NCBI GenBank assembly: GCA_023457035.1
Contig: JAEWNN010000043.1
Span: 1 to 36,545 of the forward strand
Source: Verrucomicrobiota bacterium
Lineage (GTDB): Bacteria; Verrucomicrobiota; Verrucomicrobiia; Opitutales; Opitutaceae
Direction: 5' to 3'
Length of the DNA: 36,545 nt
Positions 20,416 to 28,732 of this stretch are shown here, piece after piece. The notes under the pieces were generated by a model that saw nothing but the letters and a program-made list of their open reading frames with translations, made no database searches and had not been told where the DNA came from. Position 1 is the stretch's first letter. Each line of letters begins with the position of its first letter. The translations under genes and the position numbers were made by a program.

Positions 20416-20431
20416 AGCAACACATATGCCA
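20416..20431 (-). promoter_or_regulatory. Sigma-54 (-24/-12) promoter of glutamine synthetase
   Basis: The minus strand reads TGGCATATGTGTTGCT. Against the consensus TGGCAC-N5-TTGCW this keeps TGGCA, the exact spacing and TTGCT. Initiation would be near 20404, giving a leader of about 77 nt. Sigma-54 promoters are usual for nitrogen-assimilation genes. An inverted pair GGGGCA/TGCCCC (20458-20478) just upstream is a weak candidate activator site. Confidence 0.75.
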
Positions 20432-20529
20432 GAGGGAAGGAAAATCTCCGTTTTCTTGGGGCACCCACGTTTTGCCCCGCAACCAGGGCTTGTCAGCACC
20501 CCCGTTCGGACCGACCCTCACCCCCGCTC

Positions 20530-20961
20530 ATGGAGCAAGTCAAGGACACCGCCCGCGCTCTCGTTCGCATCGGCTTCGACGGCCGCGTGTACAAGACCTT
20601 CCGCGGGCACATCGCCCGCGAACGCTTCGAAAACGAGGTCCGCGTCCTCAAGCACCTCGGCGAGAAGGGCTGCGACTTCGTGCCGCAGCTCATCGAATTC
20701 TTCCCGGATGAGCTCAAGATCGTCACCACCAACTGCGGCCAACGCGTCGACCACCTCAACCCCGACCGCATGCGGGAGATCTACGACTCCCTGCTCGCCT
20801 ACGGCGTGCGCCACCAGGATGCCGTCCTGCGCAACATCACCTACGACCGCCGCGCCGGCCGCTTCTGCGTGATCGATTTCGAGTTCGCCCAACTCCTCCA
20901 CGCCCCCGAGCTCTCCCCGCCGCCACCGCCGCCCGACGCCCCGCACGCTCCCGGCTACTGA
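20530..20961 (+). CDS. Miniature protein-kinase-fold protein
   Basis: 143 residues that hold the minimum kinase catalytic set. VRIGFDGRVYKTFRG (12-26) is compatible with beta1-beta3, with Lys22 as the ATP lysine. FENEVRVLKHL (33-43) is an alphaC helix with Glu36 or Glu34. A catalytic loop HQDAVLRN (His95, Asp97, Asn102) and a metal-binding DFE (Asp116) in VIDFEFA follow. It ends about 27 residues after the DFE with a Pro run, so almost the whole C-lobe (activation segment, APE, later helices) is absent. Bud32/RIO or aminoglycoside-kinase-like small kinases are the nearest comparisons, but all are longer. The PP2C gene starts 27 bp downstream, suggesting a kinase/phosphatase pair. It is divergent from glutamine synthetase. 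Whether it has activity is unknown. Confidence 0.8.
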   Translation: MEQVKDTARALVRIGFDGRVYKTFRGHIARERFENEVRVLKHLGEKGCDFVPQLIEFFPDELKIVTTNCGQRVDHLNPDRMREIYDSLLAYGVRHQDAVLRNITYDRRAGRFCVIDFEFAQLLHAPELSPPPPPPDAPHAPGY

Positions 20962-20987
20962 GCCGCGCCTCGCCTTTCCCGTCCGCC

Positions 20988-21845
20988 ATGGGCCCCACAC
21001 CCGCCACCCCTTCCCCAGCGCCGCTCGCCGTCCACTGGTCCGGCATCACCGACCGCGGGCGCATCCGCAACAACAACGAGGACGCCTTTCTCGCCCTCGC
21101 CATCGACGGCCACGGGGTCCACCACCTCGGCAAGATCGGCGAATCGACCCTCGCCCGCTCCGACTTCATCTTCGCCGTCAGCGACGGCATGGGCGGCGCC
21201 AACGCCGGCGAGTTCGCCAGCCGCATCGCCGTCGACCGCATCACCCGGCTGATGGCCCGCAGCTTCCGCGTCCGCGCCCAGGGCCTCGACTCCGGCTTCA
21301 CCGACATCCTCGCCGAGCTGTTCTCCCAGATCCATGCCGACCTGCTGCGCCTCGGCTACAGCTACGAGGAGTGCGCCGGCATGGGCGCCACGCTCAGCCT
21401 CGGCTGGGTCACCCCGGGCTGGCTCTATTTCGCCCACGTCGGCGACAGCCGCATCTATTACCTGCCCGGCACCGGCGGCCTCACGCAACTCACCCACGAC
21501 CACACCCACGTCGGCTGGCAGCGCCGCACCGGCAAGATCAACGAGCGCGAGGCCCGCAACCACCCCGGCAAAATCTCGCTCCAGCAGGCCCTCGGCGCGG
21601 GTTACCAGATTGTGGATCCGCAGATTGGTGCGGTCGCCGTGCAAGCGGGCGACCGTCTGCTCTTCTGCACCGACGGCCTGGTCGACGGCCTCTGGGACCG
21701 CCGGATCGAGGAGGCCATCCGCGAGCCCGATCCGGCCCGCGCCGCCGAGCCCCCCGCCAAGCGTCTCGTCGACGAGGCCAGGGAGTCCTCCCGCGACAAC
21801 CTCACCGCCATCGTCGTCGAGCTGCGCCTGCCGGCCGAGAGCTGA
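20988..21845 (+). CDS. PP2C-family serine/threonine phosphatase
   Basis: 285-residue metal-dependent protein phosphatase (PrpC/Stp-like). Motifs in order: SGITDRGRIRNNNEDAF (18-34, with the Asn-Glu-Asp metal site), AVSDGMGGANAGEFAS (63-78, Asp66), GMGATLSLGW, AHVGDSRIYYL, LTHDHT, LLFCTDGLVDGL and SRDNLTAIVVEL at the C-terminus with the last metal Asp. No TM or extra sensor domain is present. It follows the miniature kinase by 27 bp and is probably co-transcribed with it, so the two may act on the same target. Confidence 0.95.
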   Translation: MGPTPATPSPAPLAVHWSGITDRGRIRNNNEDAFLALAIDGHGVHHLGKIGESTLARSDFIFAVSDGMGGANAGEFASRIAVDRITRLMARSFRVRAQGLDSGFTDILAELFSQIHADLLRLGYSYEECAGMGATLSLGWVTPGWLYFAHVGDSRIYYLPGTGGLTQLTHDHTHVGWQRRTGKINEREARNHPGKISLQQALGAGYQIVDPQIGAVAVQAGDRLLFCTDGLVDGLWDRRIEEAIREPDPARAAEPPAKRLVDEARESSRDNLTAIVVELRLPAES

Positions 21846-21961
21846 TTCCCCGCTGCGGCACACTTCGCCGGCATTCCGCCCGCCTGCGTCACCACCGCTC
21901 CCCCACACGCCCGGCCGGCGCGTCCCCTCATTGTTGGCCGACAGCAAGCCTTCCCCGGGGA

Positions 21962-22330
21962 ATGATCTTGCGTCCCCCGGCGCCGCCGAAGGTGATCGGC
22001 CCTCCTCCCGTGCCGGTCCCCCCTCGCCAGCTTCTCCCGATACGCGACCGCCTCCAGTGGCTCCTCCTCATGGCCGCGGCGGGCGTCCTCCTGTTCTCCG
22101 TCTGGCGCCTCCCCATCCCGGGAAGGGGCTTCACCGCGCCGATCGACTTCGGCGTCCACCACCCCGCGCGCTTCCTCGCCAATGTCGCCCCCGAGACGAC
22201 GCACATCATGCCGCGGTCCGACGGCTACGATGCGCAATGGTACGCCCAGCTCGCGCTCAAGCCCGACACCCGGCCCCTCGCCTTCCGCGTCCTCGACCTG
22301 CGCCTCCACCTCGCGCCCCCCGCGCCCTGA
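21962..22330 (+). pseudogene. N-terminal fragment of a membrane protein (probable gene remnant)
   Basis: 122 residues (MILRPPAPPKVIGPPPVPVP...) with one TM helix (LQWLLLMAAAGVLLFSVWRL, 31-50). After it comes a segment SDGYDAQWYAQLALKPDTR (87-104) that resembles the first periplasmic loop of polytopic glycosyltransferase-like membrane proteins, where GYDGQxYxxLALDP is followed by many more helices. Here the frame continues with RPLAFRVLDLRLHLAPPAP and stops; no downstream frame restores the expected helices. This suggests a truncated or internally deleted copy. It could alternatively be an intact small membrane protein. It ends 12 bp before the glycosyltransferase gene. Confidence 0.5.
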
Positions 22331-22342
22331 ACGCCTTCGGCC

Positions 22343-23527
22343 ATGCTGCTGCTCGACCTCACGCACACCAGCCACACCGCGGCCCGCACCGGTATCCAGC
22401 GCCAGGCCCGCGGCGTGTTCTGCGCCCTCGAGCGGCAGGGCGAGACCGCCGCCATCTGCTTCGACCCCTTTGCCTCGGCCTGGCGCCCGCTCGACGCGCG
22501 CGAACTCCTGCTCGCCCGCGGCACGATCCCGCCACCGGCCGGCACCCGTCGCGGCACGACCTGGCCCCTCGACCGCAAGCTGCGCAGCTGGTGTAACCGC
22601 CTCACCGGCACGATGGCCGCGCCACCGCCGGCCACCGGCCTCGTCTGCCCCGAGATCTTCTCTCCCGGGGTCGCCGCGCGCCTGCCCGAGCTCTTCGCCC
22701 GCGTCGCCGGTCCGCGCATCGCCTTCTTTTTCGACACGATCCCGCTCACGCATCCGGAGCTCACGCCACCCAGGACCGTCGCCCGCTTCCCCGCGTACCT
22801 GCAGGAACTCCTGCGGTTCGACGGCATCGCCGCCAACTCCCGCACCACCGCAGATTCGCTGCTCGGTTACTGGCGCTGGCTCGGCATGACCAACCCGCCG
22901 CCCGTCACCGTGCTCCCCCTCGGCGTCGACCTGCCCGCCGCACCCGCCGGCGCGCCCGTTTCCGCCAGCGCCGCCCTCCCGCAGGTCCTCTGCGTCGGCA
23001 CGATCGAGGGCCGCAAGAACCACCTCGCGCTGCTCGGTGCCGCCGAGACGCTCTGGGCCGAAGGCCTGCGCTTCGAACTCCGGCTCGTCGGCCTCCCGCG
23101 GCCCGAGACCGCCGGCGCCGCCCTCCGCGAGATCAACCGACTGCGTGCCGCCGGCCGGCCGCTGCGCTGCGACGGCGTGCTGGACGACGACGCCCTCGCC
23201 GCCGCGTGGCGTTCCTGCACCTTCTCCGTCTATCCGTCGATGATCGAGGGTTTCGGGCTGCCGGTGATCGAGAGCCTCGCCCACGGCAAGCCCTGCCTCT
23301 GCGCGAACACCGGCGCCACCGGCGAGCTCGTGCCCGGCGGCGGAGTCCTCGGTGTCCAGCCAGCGGATGTGTCCGGTTTCGCCGCCGCCATGCGCCGACT
23401 GCTCACCGAGCCCGCCGAACTCGCGCGGCTGTCGGCCGAGGCCCGCCAGCGGCCGATCCCGACGTGGGACGGCTGCGCCCGCCACCTGCTCGACTGGATC
23501 GACACGCTCCGCGCGGAGCGGCGCTGA
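22343..23527 (+). CDS. Group 1 (GT4) glycosyltransferase
   Basis: 394-residue GT-B fold sugar transferase. The N-terminal domain has LLLDLTHTSHTAARTGIQRQ (2-21), the pattern of mannosyl/rhamnosyltransferases whose acceptor loop begins DxTxxxxxxxxTGIQR. The C-terminal donor-binding domain has VLCVGTIEGRKNHLALLGAA (215-234) and the EX7E motif SMIEGFGLPVIESLAHGKP (Glu302 and Glu310). No signal peptide or TM helix, so it acts on the cytoplasmic face in polysaccharide or glycan assembly. It stands alone with the membrane-protein remnant; no other polysaccharide genes are adjacent. Confidence 0.9.
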   Translation: MLLLDLTHTSHTAARTGIQRQARGVFCALERQGETAAICFDPFASAWRPLDARELLLARGTIPPPAGTRRGTTWPLDRKLRSWCNRLTGTMAAPPPATGLVCPEIFSPGVAARLPELFARVAGPRIAFFFDTIPLTHPELTPPRTVARFPAYLQELLRFDGIAANSRTTADSLLGYWRWLGMTNPPPVTVLPLGVDLPAAPAGAPVSASAALPQVLCVGTIEGRKNHLALLGAAETLWAEGLRFELRLVGLPRPETAGAALREINRLRAAGRPLRCDGVLDDDALAAAWRSCTFSVYPSMIEGFGLPVIESLAHGKPCLCANTGATGELVPGGGVLGVQPADVSGFAAAMRRLLTEPAELARLSAEARQRPIPTWDGCARHLLDWIDTLRAERR

Positions 23528-23545
23528 ACGGCGCCGCCCCCTCGC

Positions 23546-24979
23546 TCACTTGTGGTCCCAGGGCAGCGCGATCTCGAGGCGCTTGTGCCGCCAGACCTCG
23601 TAGCGGGTGAAGAGCTTGCCGGGGTTCATGATCGCGTTCGGGTCGAGCGCTTGCTTCACGGCGATCATCGCCCGGATCGCGGGCTTGGTGTGCTCGAGCG
23701 CGAGGAACGGGGTCTTCGCCAGTCCGATACCGTGTTCGCCGGAGATCGCGCCGCCGAGCCGCTTCACGCCGCGCATGAGTTGCTCGACCGCGCGCACCGC
23801 CGCCCGGCACTCCTTCTTGTCGGCGCGGTGGTACATGATGTTCACGTGCAGGTTGCCGTCGCCGAGATGCCCAAAGGTCGGCATCGCCAGGCCGTGGCGC
23901 TTCTTGAGCTTCTCGAGGAGCTCGCCGAAGGCGGCATAGCTCTTCAACGGCAGCACGATGTCCTCGTTGAGCTTGCTGTCGCCCAGCGCAAACATCGCCG
24001 GCGAGCACTTGCGCCGCACCGCCCAGAGGTCCTCCGCCTCGGCACGGCTGCGTGCCGCGCGCGACGCGACCGCGTGCTCCCCGGCCCAGACCTGCACGAT
24101 CTTCTTCTGCTCGGCCACCTCCGCGGCCGTGCCAGCGAGTTCGAGCAACAGCACCGGTTTCTTCGGCGCCTCGGCAAACACGGGCTTGCCGGTGGCGCTC
24201 TCCGCGCAGCCAACCGACGCCCGATCGAGGAACTCCAGGATCGCCGGCTGCACGCGCGCCGCGATCAACGCCTGCGCCGCCGCGAACGCCGCCGCCTCGT
24301 CCTTGAAGGCCGCCAACAGCGTCCACCGTTCCGCCGGCGCCGGGATCAGCTTCAGCACCGCCTCGGTCACGATACCCAGGCAGCCCTCGCTGCCGATCCA
24401 CAGGTCGCGCAGATTGAAACCGGCCGACCACTTCTTGAATTCGCCGGCCCACTGCACGCGATCGCCCTCGGGCAGATAGCCGGAGAGGCTGAGCACATAG
24501 TCGCGCGTCACGCCGTACTTGCCACCGTGCATGCCACCGGCGTTGCAGGCGATGTTGCCGCCGATCGTGCTAAACTCCTTCGACGACGGGTCCGGCGGAT
24601 AGAACCAGCCGGCCGCCGCCGCCGCCCGCTGCACGTCGCCGACCTTCGCGCCGGCCTGCACGATCGCCAGCCCCGCCTCGGCATCGATCCGGATCTTCGC
24701 AAGCTTCGAGAGGTCGAGCACCCAGCCACCAAACCGCGGCGACGCCGAACCGGTCAGTGAAGTGCCGCCGCCGCGCACCGTCACCGGCACGCAATGTTCG
24801 TTGGCCAGCGCCAGCACCACGCCCACGTCGGCATCCTTGCGCACGCGGATGACGGCGTCGCAGTCGAACGCGATCTTGCTGCCGTCGAACGAGCCGGCGA
24901 AGCGCGCGGCCTCGTCGGTGCGGACGACCCGGGCGCCGAGTCGGTGTTGCAGGAGAGCGGTTGGTTTGGCGTGCGACAT
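23546..24979 (-). CDS. FAD-linked oxidase, GlcD/D-lactate dehydrogenase type
   Basis: 477-residue soluble or peripheral flavoprotein that oxidises a 2-hydroxy acid (glycolate or D-lactate). The FAD-binding PCMH domain has VTVRGGGTSLTGSA (66-79) and GGNIACNAGGMHGGKYG (140-156). The C-terminal cap has HLGDGNLHVN with metal-binding His residues, SGEHGIGLAKTPFL and DPNAIMNPGKLF. The size fits GlcD. No glcE or glcF gene is adjacent, and it lacks the C-terminal Fe-S domain of the 1-2157 gene, so a separate electron acceptor is needed. The ATG at 24979 is the only good start. The name glcD is not used because the partner subunits are absent. Confidence 0.92.
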   Translation of the reverse strand: MSHAKPTALLQHRLGARVVRTDEAARFAGSFDGSKIAFDCDAVIRVRKDADVGVVLALANEHCVPVTVRGGGTSLTGSASPRFGGWVLDLSKLAKIRIDAEAGLAIVQAGAKVGDVQRAAAAAGWFYPPDPSSKEFSTIGGNIACNAGGMHGGKYGVTRDYVLSLSGYLPEGDRVQWAGEFKKWSAGFNLRDLWIGSEGCLGIVTEAVLKLIPAPAERWTLLAAFKDEAAAFAAAQALIAARVQPAILEFLDRASVGCAESATGKPVFAEAPKKPVLLLELAGTAAEVAEQKKIVQVWAGEHAVASRAARSRAEAEDLWAVRRKCSPAMFALGDSKLNEDIVLPLKSYAAFGELLEKLKKRHGLAMPTFGHLGDGNLHVNIMYHRADKKECRAAVRAVEQLMRGVKRLGGAISGEHGIGLAKTPFLALEHTKPAIRAMIAVKQALDPNAIMNPGKLFTRYEVWRHKRLEIALPWDHK

Positions 24980-25097
24980 GGCGGCGCCGAACGTAGGCGC
25001 GCCGCCGCCTCAGGCAATCCTGCGGTAGGCCAGGTCGTCGACCAGGCCCGCCGAAAACGCGCGCGGCTGGGTCGCGCAGAATCCGAGTTGTCCATCG

Positions 25098-25150
25098 GTA
25101 GGGCGCCCCTTCCGGGTGAGCCGCGGCGGGTCGGGGACGACTCGCCCTGC
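25098..25150. repeat. Degenerate REP-like element (GTAGGGCG ... CGCCCTGC)
   Basis: Outer ends GTAGGGCG (25098-25105) and CGCCCTGC (25143-25150) nearly pair, and the inner arms GGCGGGTC/GACTCGCC (25125-25146) pair at seven of eight positions. Same plan as 8621-8692 but eroded. It lies between the glcD-type start and the AsmA-like stop. Confidence 0.5.
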
Positions 25151-25169
25151 CTGCATGCGCTGGCGCCGC

Positions 25170-27851
25170 TCACTTCCCGAAGGCCAGCCCGGCGCCGAGC
25201 GTCACCAACATCCGCTTCCAGTCCGGCCGCCCCAGGGTGCCGCCCACGCTGAACGGCTCGCGCAGGCGCATGTATCCAAGATCGTCTTTACTGCCGTCGA
25301 GCAGGTTCGCCCGGTCGAGCAGCACCCCGAAACTGCCCTTGCCGGCCAGCCGCATCTCCAGCGCGAGCGGGTAGTCGTCGGGCGTCTTGCCGGCCGCATG
25401 CCGCGCCACGCCCGTGCCGCTGAGCCGTTTCTCGGCCGAGCGCACGTCGATCGTGCGGAACTGCAGGTTCAGGTCCGCGCCCCGCAGCAGCGACGCGTCG
25501 ATCCGCTCGAACCGGAACTCGTGCATCTCCTCCAACAGTTGCGAACCGGCGGCCACCGCCGGTTTCTGCTGCTTGTCCTTCGAGAGCAGGCCGAGAACGA
25601 GTCCGCCGAGCGCGCTCGCCGCCTCCACCCGCTTGTCCTTGATCCGCAGCACACCGGGCCCGCCCTGCAGCACGAACTCGCCGCGCACGCCGGCGAGCAG
25701 ATCGTCGAGATTCACCCCTGCGCCCTCCAGCTTCGCCGTCACCTCGAGCACCGTCTCGATCGCCGGCTCCTCGGCGGGATTCGCCGCGCGCAACCAGGCG
25801 CCGACATCGAACCCCGGCACCTTGCCGCTGCCGGACAGCGCGTAGGGCACAGCCTTCGCCGCCTCGAAAGTCACGCCAAACGCCGCCTCGAGCGGCGCGT
25901 TCTTCGTCCTCGCCGCGAACTTCTCGAGCGAGAGCCGTTGCGCATCGCAGACGAAGATCGCCTGCACCCCGGTGAGCTCCTCGGCCTCGAGCACGAGCCG
26001 CTTCAGGTCGACCTCGATGCGCCCGTCCAGACCGGCCCAGAACGCCTGCGTATCCTTAGTATCGGCACCGGGCGCAGCGGTCGTCTTTTCCGCTCCGGTG
26101 GTGGCAACCGGCACCGTTGCGCCGGAGTCGCTCGGCACAAGCGCCGCCAGTCCGAGCAGATCCCGCAGGAAGACCGTCTCGCCGCCGATCCTCGCGCTCG
26201 CCGCCGCCACTTTGCCCGCGACCAGCGTCCACTCGCCCGCGACCTGCAACTGCGATCGCCGACCGCCGTTGTCGAGCGTGAGGGGCAACGCCATGCGGCC
26301 GCGGCCAGCGGCATCCTGCCGCGCCTCGAGTTTGGCCGCGATCGCCCCGAACGGAGAGGCGGGAGCATCCGAACGCAGGCGCAAATCGAGCGCATCGACC
26401 GACCACGCCCCTCCAGCCAGCATGCCGCGCAGGGCAAGTTGCCCGCCCACCCGATCCACGAGCACCGACTGCCCCCTCGCGAGACGCACCCCGCTGAAGA
26501 CAAACGGGCGCAGGGTCGCGACCGCCCAGTTGCCGTCGGTCCCTTTCAGCCGCACTTCGCCGGAATCCACCATCCCGCCAAGCGCGACGTCGGCCAGCCA
26601 GGGCTGGGCCCACACCAGCGGCAGGTTCGAAACTTCGAGACGCATCAGATCCTCGCCCGCCTGCGCATAATCGGCCGTCTGCGTATCGAGCCGGTAACCG
26701 ACCGGCTGCAACGTTTCGAGCGCGAGCACCGGCCCGTGCACGTCGTTCACGGAGGCCGCAAGCTTCGTCAGCCGCAGTTGCCCGCCTTGGTGCGCGAGCG
26801 CGAAATCGAGCGTTCCCGTGAGCGCCCCGAGTCCGGCGAGCTCACGGCGGAGCCGCTGGAGCTCCGCCACGGAGACCGAGGCGCGGCCGGTGGCCGAATA
26901 CTCGCCCGATGCGACCACCATCCCGAACGCGCCCTGCGCCGCGACCGAGAACTCCGGCACGCGCGCGAGGTCACAGACCCCGTCCAACTGAGCACGGCGC
27001 AGTTGCACATCCCAGGTCCCCGACACCTGGCCGGACTGCGCGCGATGGTCCATCGTCGCCCGCACCAACGGGGAGTCCGTCGGCGCCGCGCCGGGGCGCC
27101 GCACCCACAGTTCCGCCCTCTCCGTGCCGGTCGCGGTCGTATTCGCGATCTCGATGTGCGTCACCAACCCTTGCGCCAAGCCGTCCCTGCCTCCCGCCGA
27201 ACCGGTGAGCAAGCCGTCGACTTCGAGCCGATCGACCGCGCCATCGGCCGCCACAGTAACCGCCAACTGGCCCGTCCATCCGAGCGCCCCGACGGCCGCG
27301 CCCACGCTCACGTCCGTCCAGGCAAACTTCAGGTTCGTCACCACCTCCTGTCCGGGAACCACCAGACGGCCCTGCGCGGAGAAGGAGCCGGCGCGTTGCT
27401 CGGACACGCGCACCCGGCCCCCGACCTGCACCGACTCGATCGTGACCGGGAGCGGAAGCCGCAACGGCGCCAGAAACCCGCCGAAGGCCTGGGCGGTCGC
27501 CCCAGGTTCGGTGGCGCCGTCGTCCGGCCCTTCCCCTACTTCCAGCTCCAGATCGTTGGCCACGAACTCGCGCACGACGAGTTCACGCCGCGTCAGCAAG
27601 GTCCATCCATCGTGACGCGTCCGCAGTTGCGGCAGCCGGAACACGGCGCCCCCGAAGCGGGCGACCACGCCGCGCACCTCCGCTTCGCCGAGTCCGACCG
27701 AGACCCGTTCCACGTCGAGTTCGAGCCCGGGCACATCGGCCACGGCCCGCAACAGCAGCAGGCGCTGGACGGAGGGGAGACGAGCCGCGACGCCAAGCGC
27801 GAGCGCCAGCACCACGAGCGAACCGCCGACAATCAACAGAGGACGTTTCAT
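25170..27851 (-). CDS. AsmA-like envelope protein
   Basis: 893 residues. A single N-terminal TM/signal anchor (MKRPLLIVGGSLVVLALALG) is followed by a long beta-rich periplasmic region and the AsmA-type C-terminal pattern (ELTGVQAIFVCDAQRLSLEK; KLEGAGVNLDDLLAGVRGEF; ASALGGLVLGLL). AsmA/YhdP-like proteins act in outer-membrane lipid transport and assembly. The C-terminal end PFSVGGTLGRPDWKRML is the usual closing repeat. The ATG at 27851 follows DUF4203 on the same strand with an 87-bp gap. The family assignment is from pattern; a specific function is not shown. Confidence 0.85.
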   Translation of the reverse strand: MKRPLLIVGGSLVVLALALGVAARLPSVQRLLLLRAVADVPGLELDVERVSVGLGEAEVRGVVARFGGAVFRLPQLRTRHDGWTLLTRRELVVREFVANDLELEVGEGPDDGATEPGATAQAFGGFLAPLRLPLPVTIESVQVGGRVRVSEQRAGSFSAQGRLVVPGQEVVTNLKFAWTDVSVGAAVGALGWTGQLAVTVAADGAVDRLEVDGLLTGSAGGRDGLAQGLVTHIEIANTTATGTERAELWVRRPGAAPTDSPLVRATMDHRAQSGQVSGTWDVQLRRAQLDGVCDLARVPEFSVAAQGAFGMVVASGEYSATGRASVSVAELQRLRRELAGLGALTGTLDFALAHQGGQLRLTKLAASVNDVHGPVLALETLQPVGYRLDTQTADYAQAGEDLMRLEVSNLPLVWAQPWLADVALGGMVDSGEVRLKGTDGNWAVATLRPFVFSGVRLARGQSVLVDRVGGQLALRGMLAGGAWSVDALDLRLRSDAPASPFGAIAAKLEARQDAAGRGRMALPLTLDNGGRRSQLQVAGEWTLVAGKVAAASARIGGETVFLRDLLGLAALVPSDSGATVPVATTGAEKTTAAPGADTKDTQAFWAGLDGRIEVDLKRLVLEAEELTGVQAIFVCDAQRLSLEKFAARTKNAPLEAAFGVTFEAAKAVPYALSGSGKVPGFDVGAWLRAANPAEEPAIETVLEVTAKLEGAGVNLDDLLAGVRGEFVLQGGPGVLRIKDKRVEAASALGGLVLGLLSKDKQQKPAVAAGSQLLEEMHEFRFERIDASLLRGADLNLQFRTIDVRSAEKRLSGTGVARHAAGKTPDDYPLALEMRLAGKGSFGVLLDRANLLDGSKDDLGYMRLREPFSVGGTLGRPDWKRMLVTLGAGLAFGK

Positions 27852-27938
27852 GGGAAAGAGGACGAACAGATCCGTTCGCCCCGGATGTGTTCCAAGGCGA
27901 GGGAAAAGCAAACCCGCTCCGAACGCGGCGTTGGCCTG

Positions 27939-28562
27939 CTACTTCTTCTTCGGCTCGCCCGCCGCAGGCCGGCGCAGCTGCGTCGCCAAGCCGATGAGAC
28001 CGAGCCCCAGCGTGAGCACCGTGACCCACCAGCGGCCGACGAGCAGGGCCGGAATCTGCTCCGGGCTGTGCAGGTAGAACTGCCAGTCGAGTCCGTCGAA
28101 GAAGAAAGCCGCCGCCAGCGCCACCCGGAACGCGCCGCCAAACGCCGTGGCCGCCGAGATGAGCAGGCGCTGCATCATCAGCGCGAGCAGGCCGCACACC
28201 GTCCCGGCCACCGCACCGATCAGCACCGTCGCGGCCGGCCCGGTGAAGGGCACCAGCGCAAGCGTCACGGAGTAGCCGAACGAGAACCCGGCGAGAAACA
28301 CCCCCACGAGGTAGAACGCGAACGACAACACCAGCCCGAGCACCGCGCCCACCGCGAACGCCACCCAGGAGACGACCTCTCCGCCGCCCAACCACTGGCC
28401 CGCCGCGCTCGTCGCCAACAGTCCGAGCACCAGCGCGCCGAGCAGGGCCACCGCCAAACGGAAGACCCGGTAGCCGAAGAAACAATCGAGCAAGCCCCAG
28501 CCGAGGAGCACCGCTGCGCCGATCGTGTACGAGGGGTTTGCCACGCCGAAGATCGCATCCAT
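27939..28562 (-). CDS. DUF4203-type integral membrane protein
   Basis: 207 residues with about seven hydrophobic helices: IGAAVLLGWGLLDCFFGYRV, LAVALLGALVLGLLAT, VAFAVGAVLGLVLSFAFYLV, GVFLAGFSFGYSVTLAL, VLIGAVAGTVCGLLAL, then AFRVALAAAFFFDGLDW and VTVLTLGLGLIGLATQL. The FFGYRVFRLAVALLGALVLG stretch is the signature of DUF4203/TM7S3-like proteins, whose function is unknown. The ATG at 28562 was chosen; the frame extends 93 codons upstream but over non-hydrophobic Arg-rich sequence shared with the divergent murI side. It ends in Lys-Lys-Lys. Upstream of, and possibly co-transcribed with, the AsmA-like gene. Confidence 0.8.
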   Translation of the reverse strand: MDAIFGVANPSYTIGAAVLLGWGLLDCFFGYRVFRLAVALLGALVLGLLATSAAGQWLGGGEVVSWVAFAVGAVLGLVLSFAFYLVGVFLAGFSFGYSVTLALVPFTGPAATVLIGAVAGTVCGLLALMMQRLLISAATAFGGAFRVALAAAFFFDGLDWQFYLHSPEQIPALLVGRWWVTVLTLGLGLIGLATQLRRPAAGEPKKK

Positions 28563-28732
28563 GGCCGCCACCTTGGACGGTCCGCGTCCAAATAACACGC
28601 ACGAAGTGCATCGCTCCCTCGCCGAGGCGTTCCCCGCAGCCCGCGCCGGCCCGACCATCGGTCCGCCCCCCCGCACCGTCCCCCGAACTTTCGGTTTCCC
28701 ATCACCGGCCGCGGCCCCAAGCTCCGCCGTCG

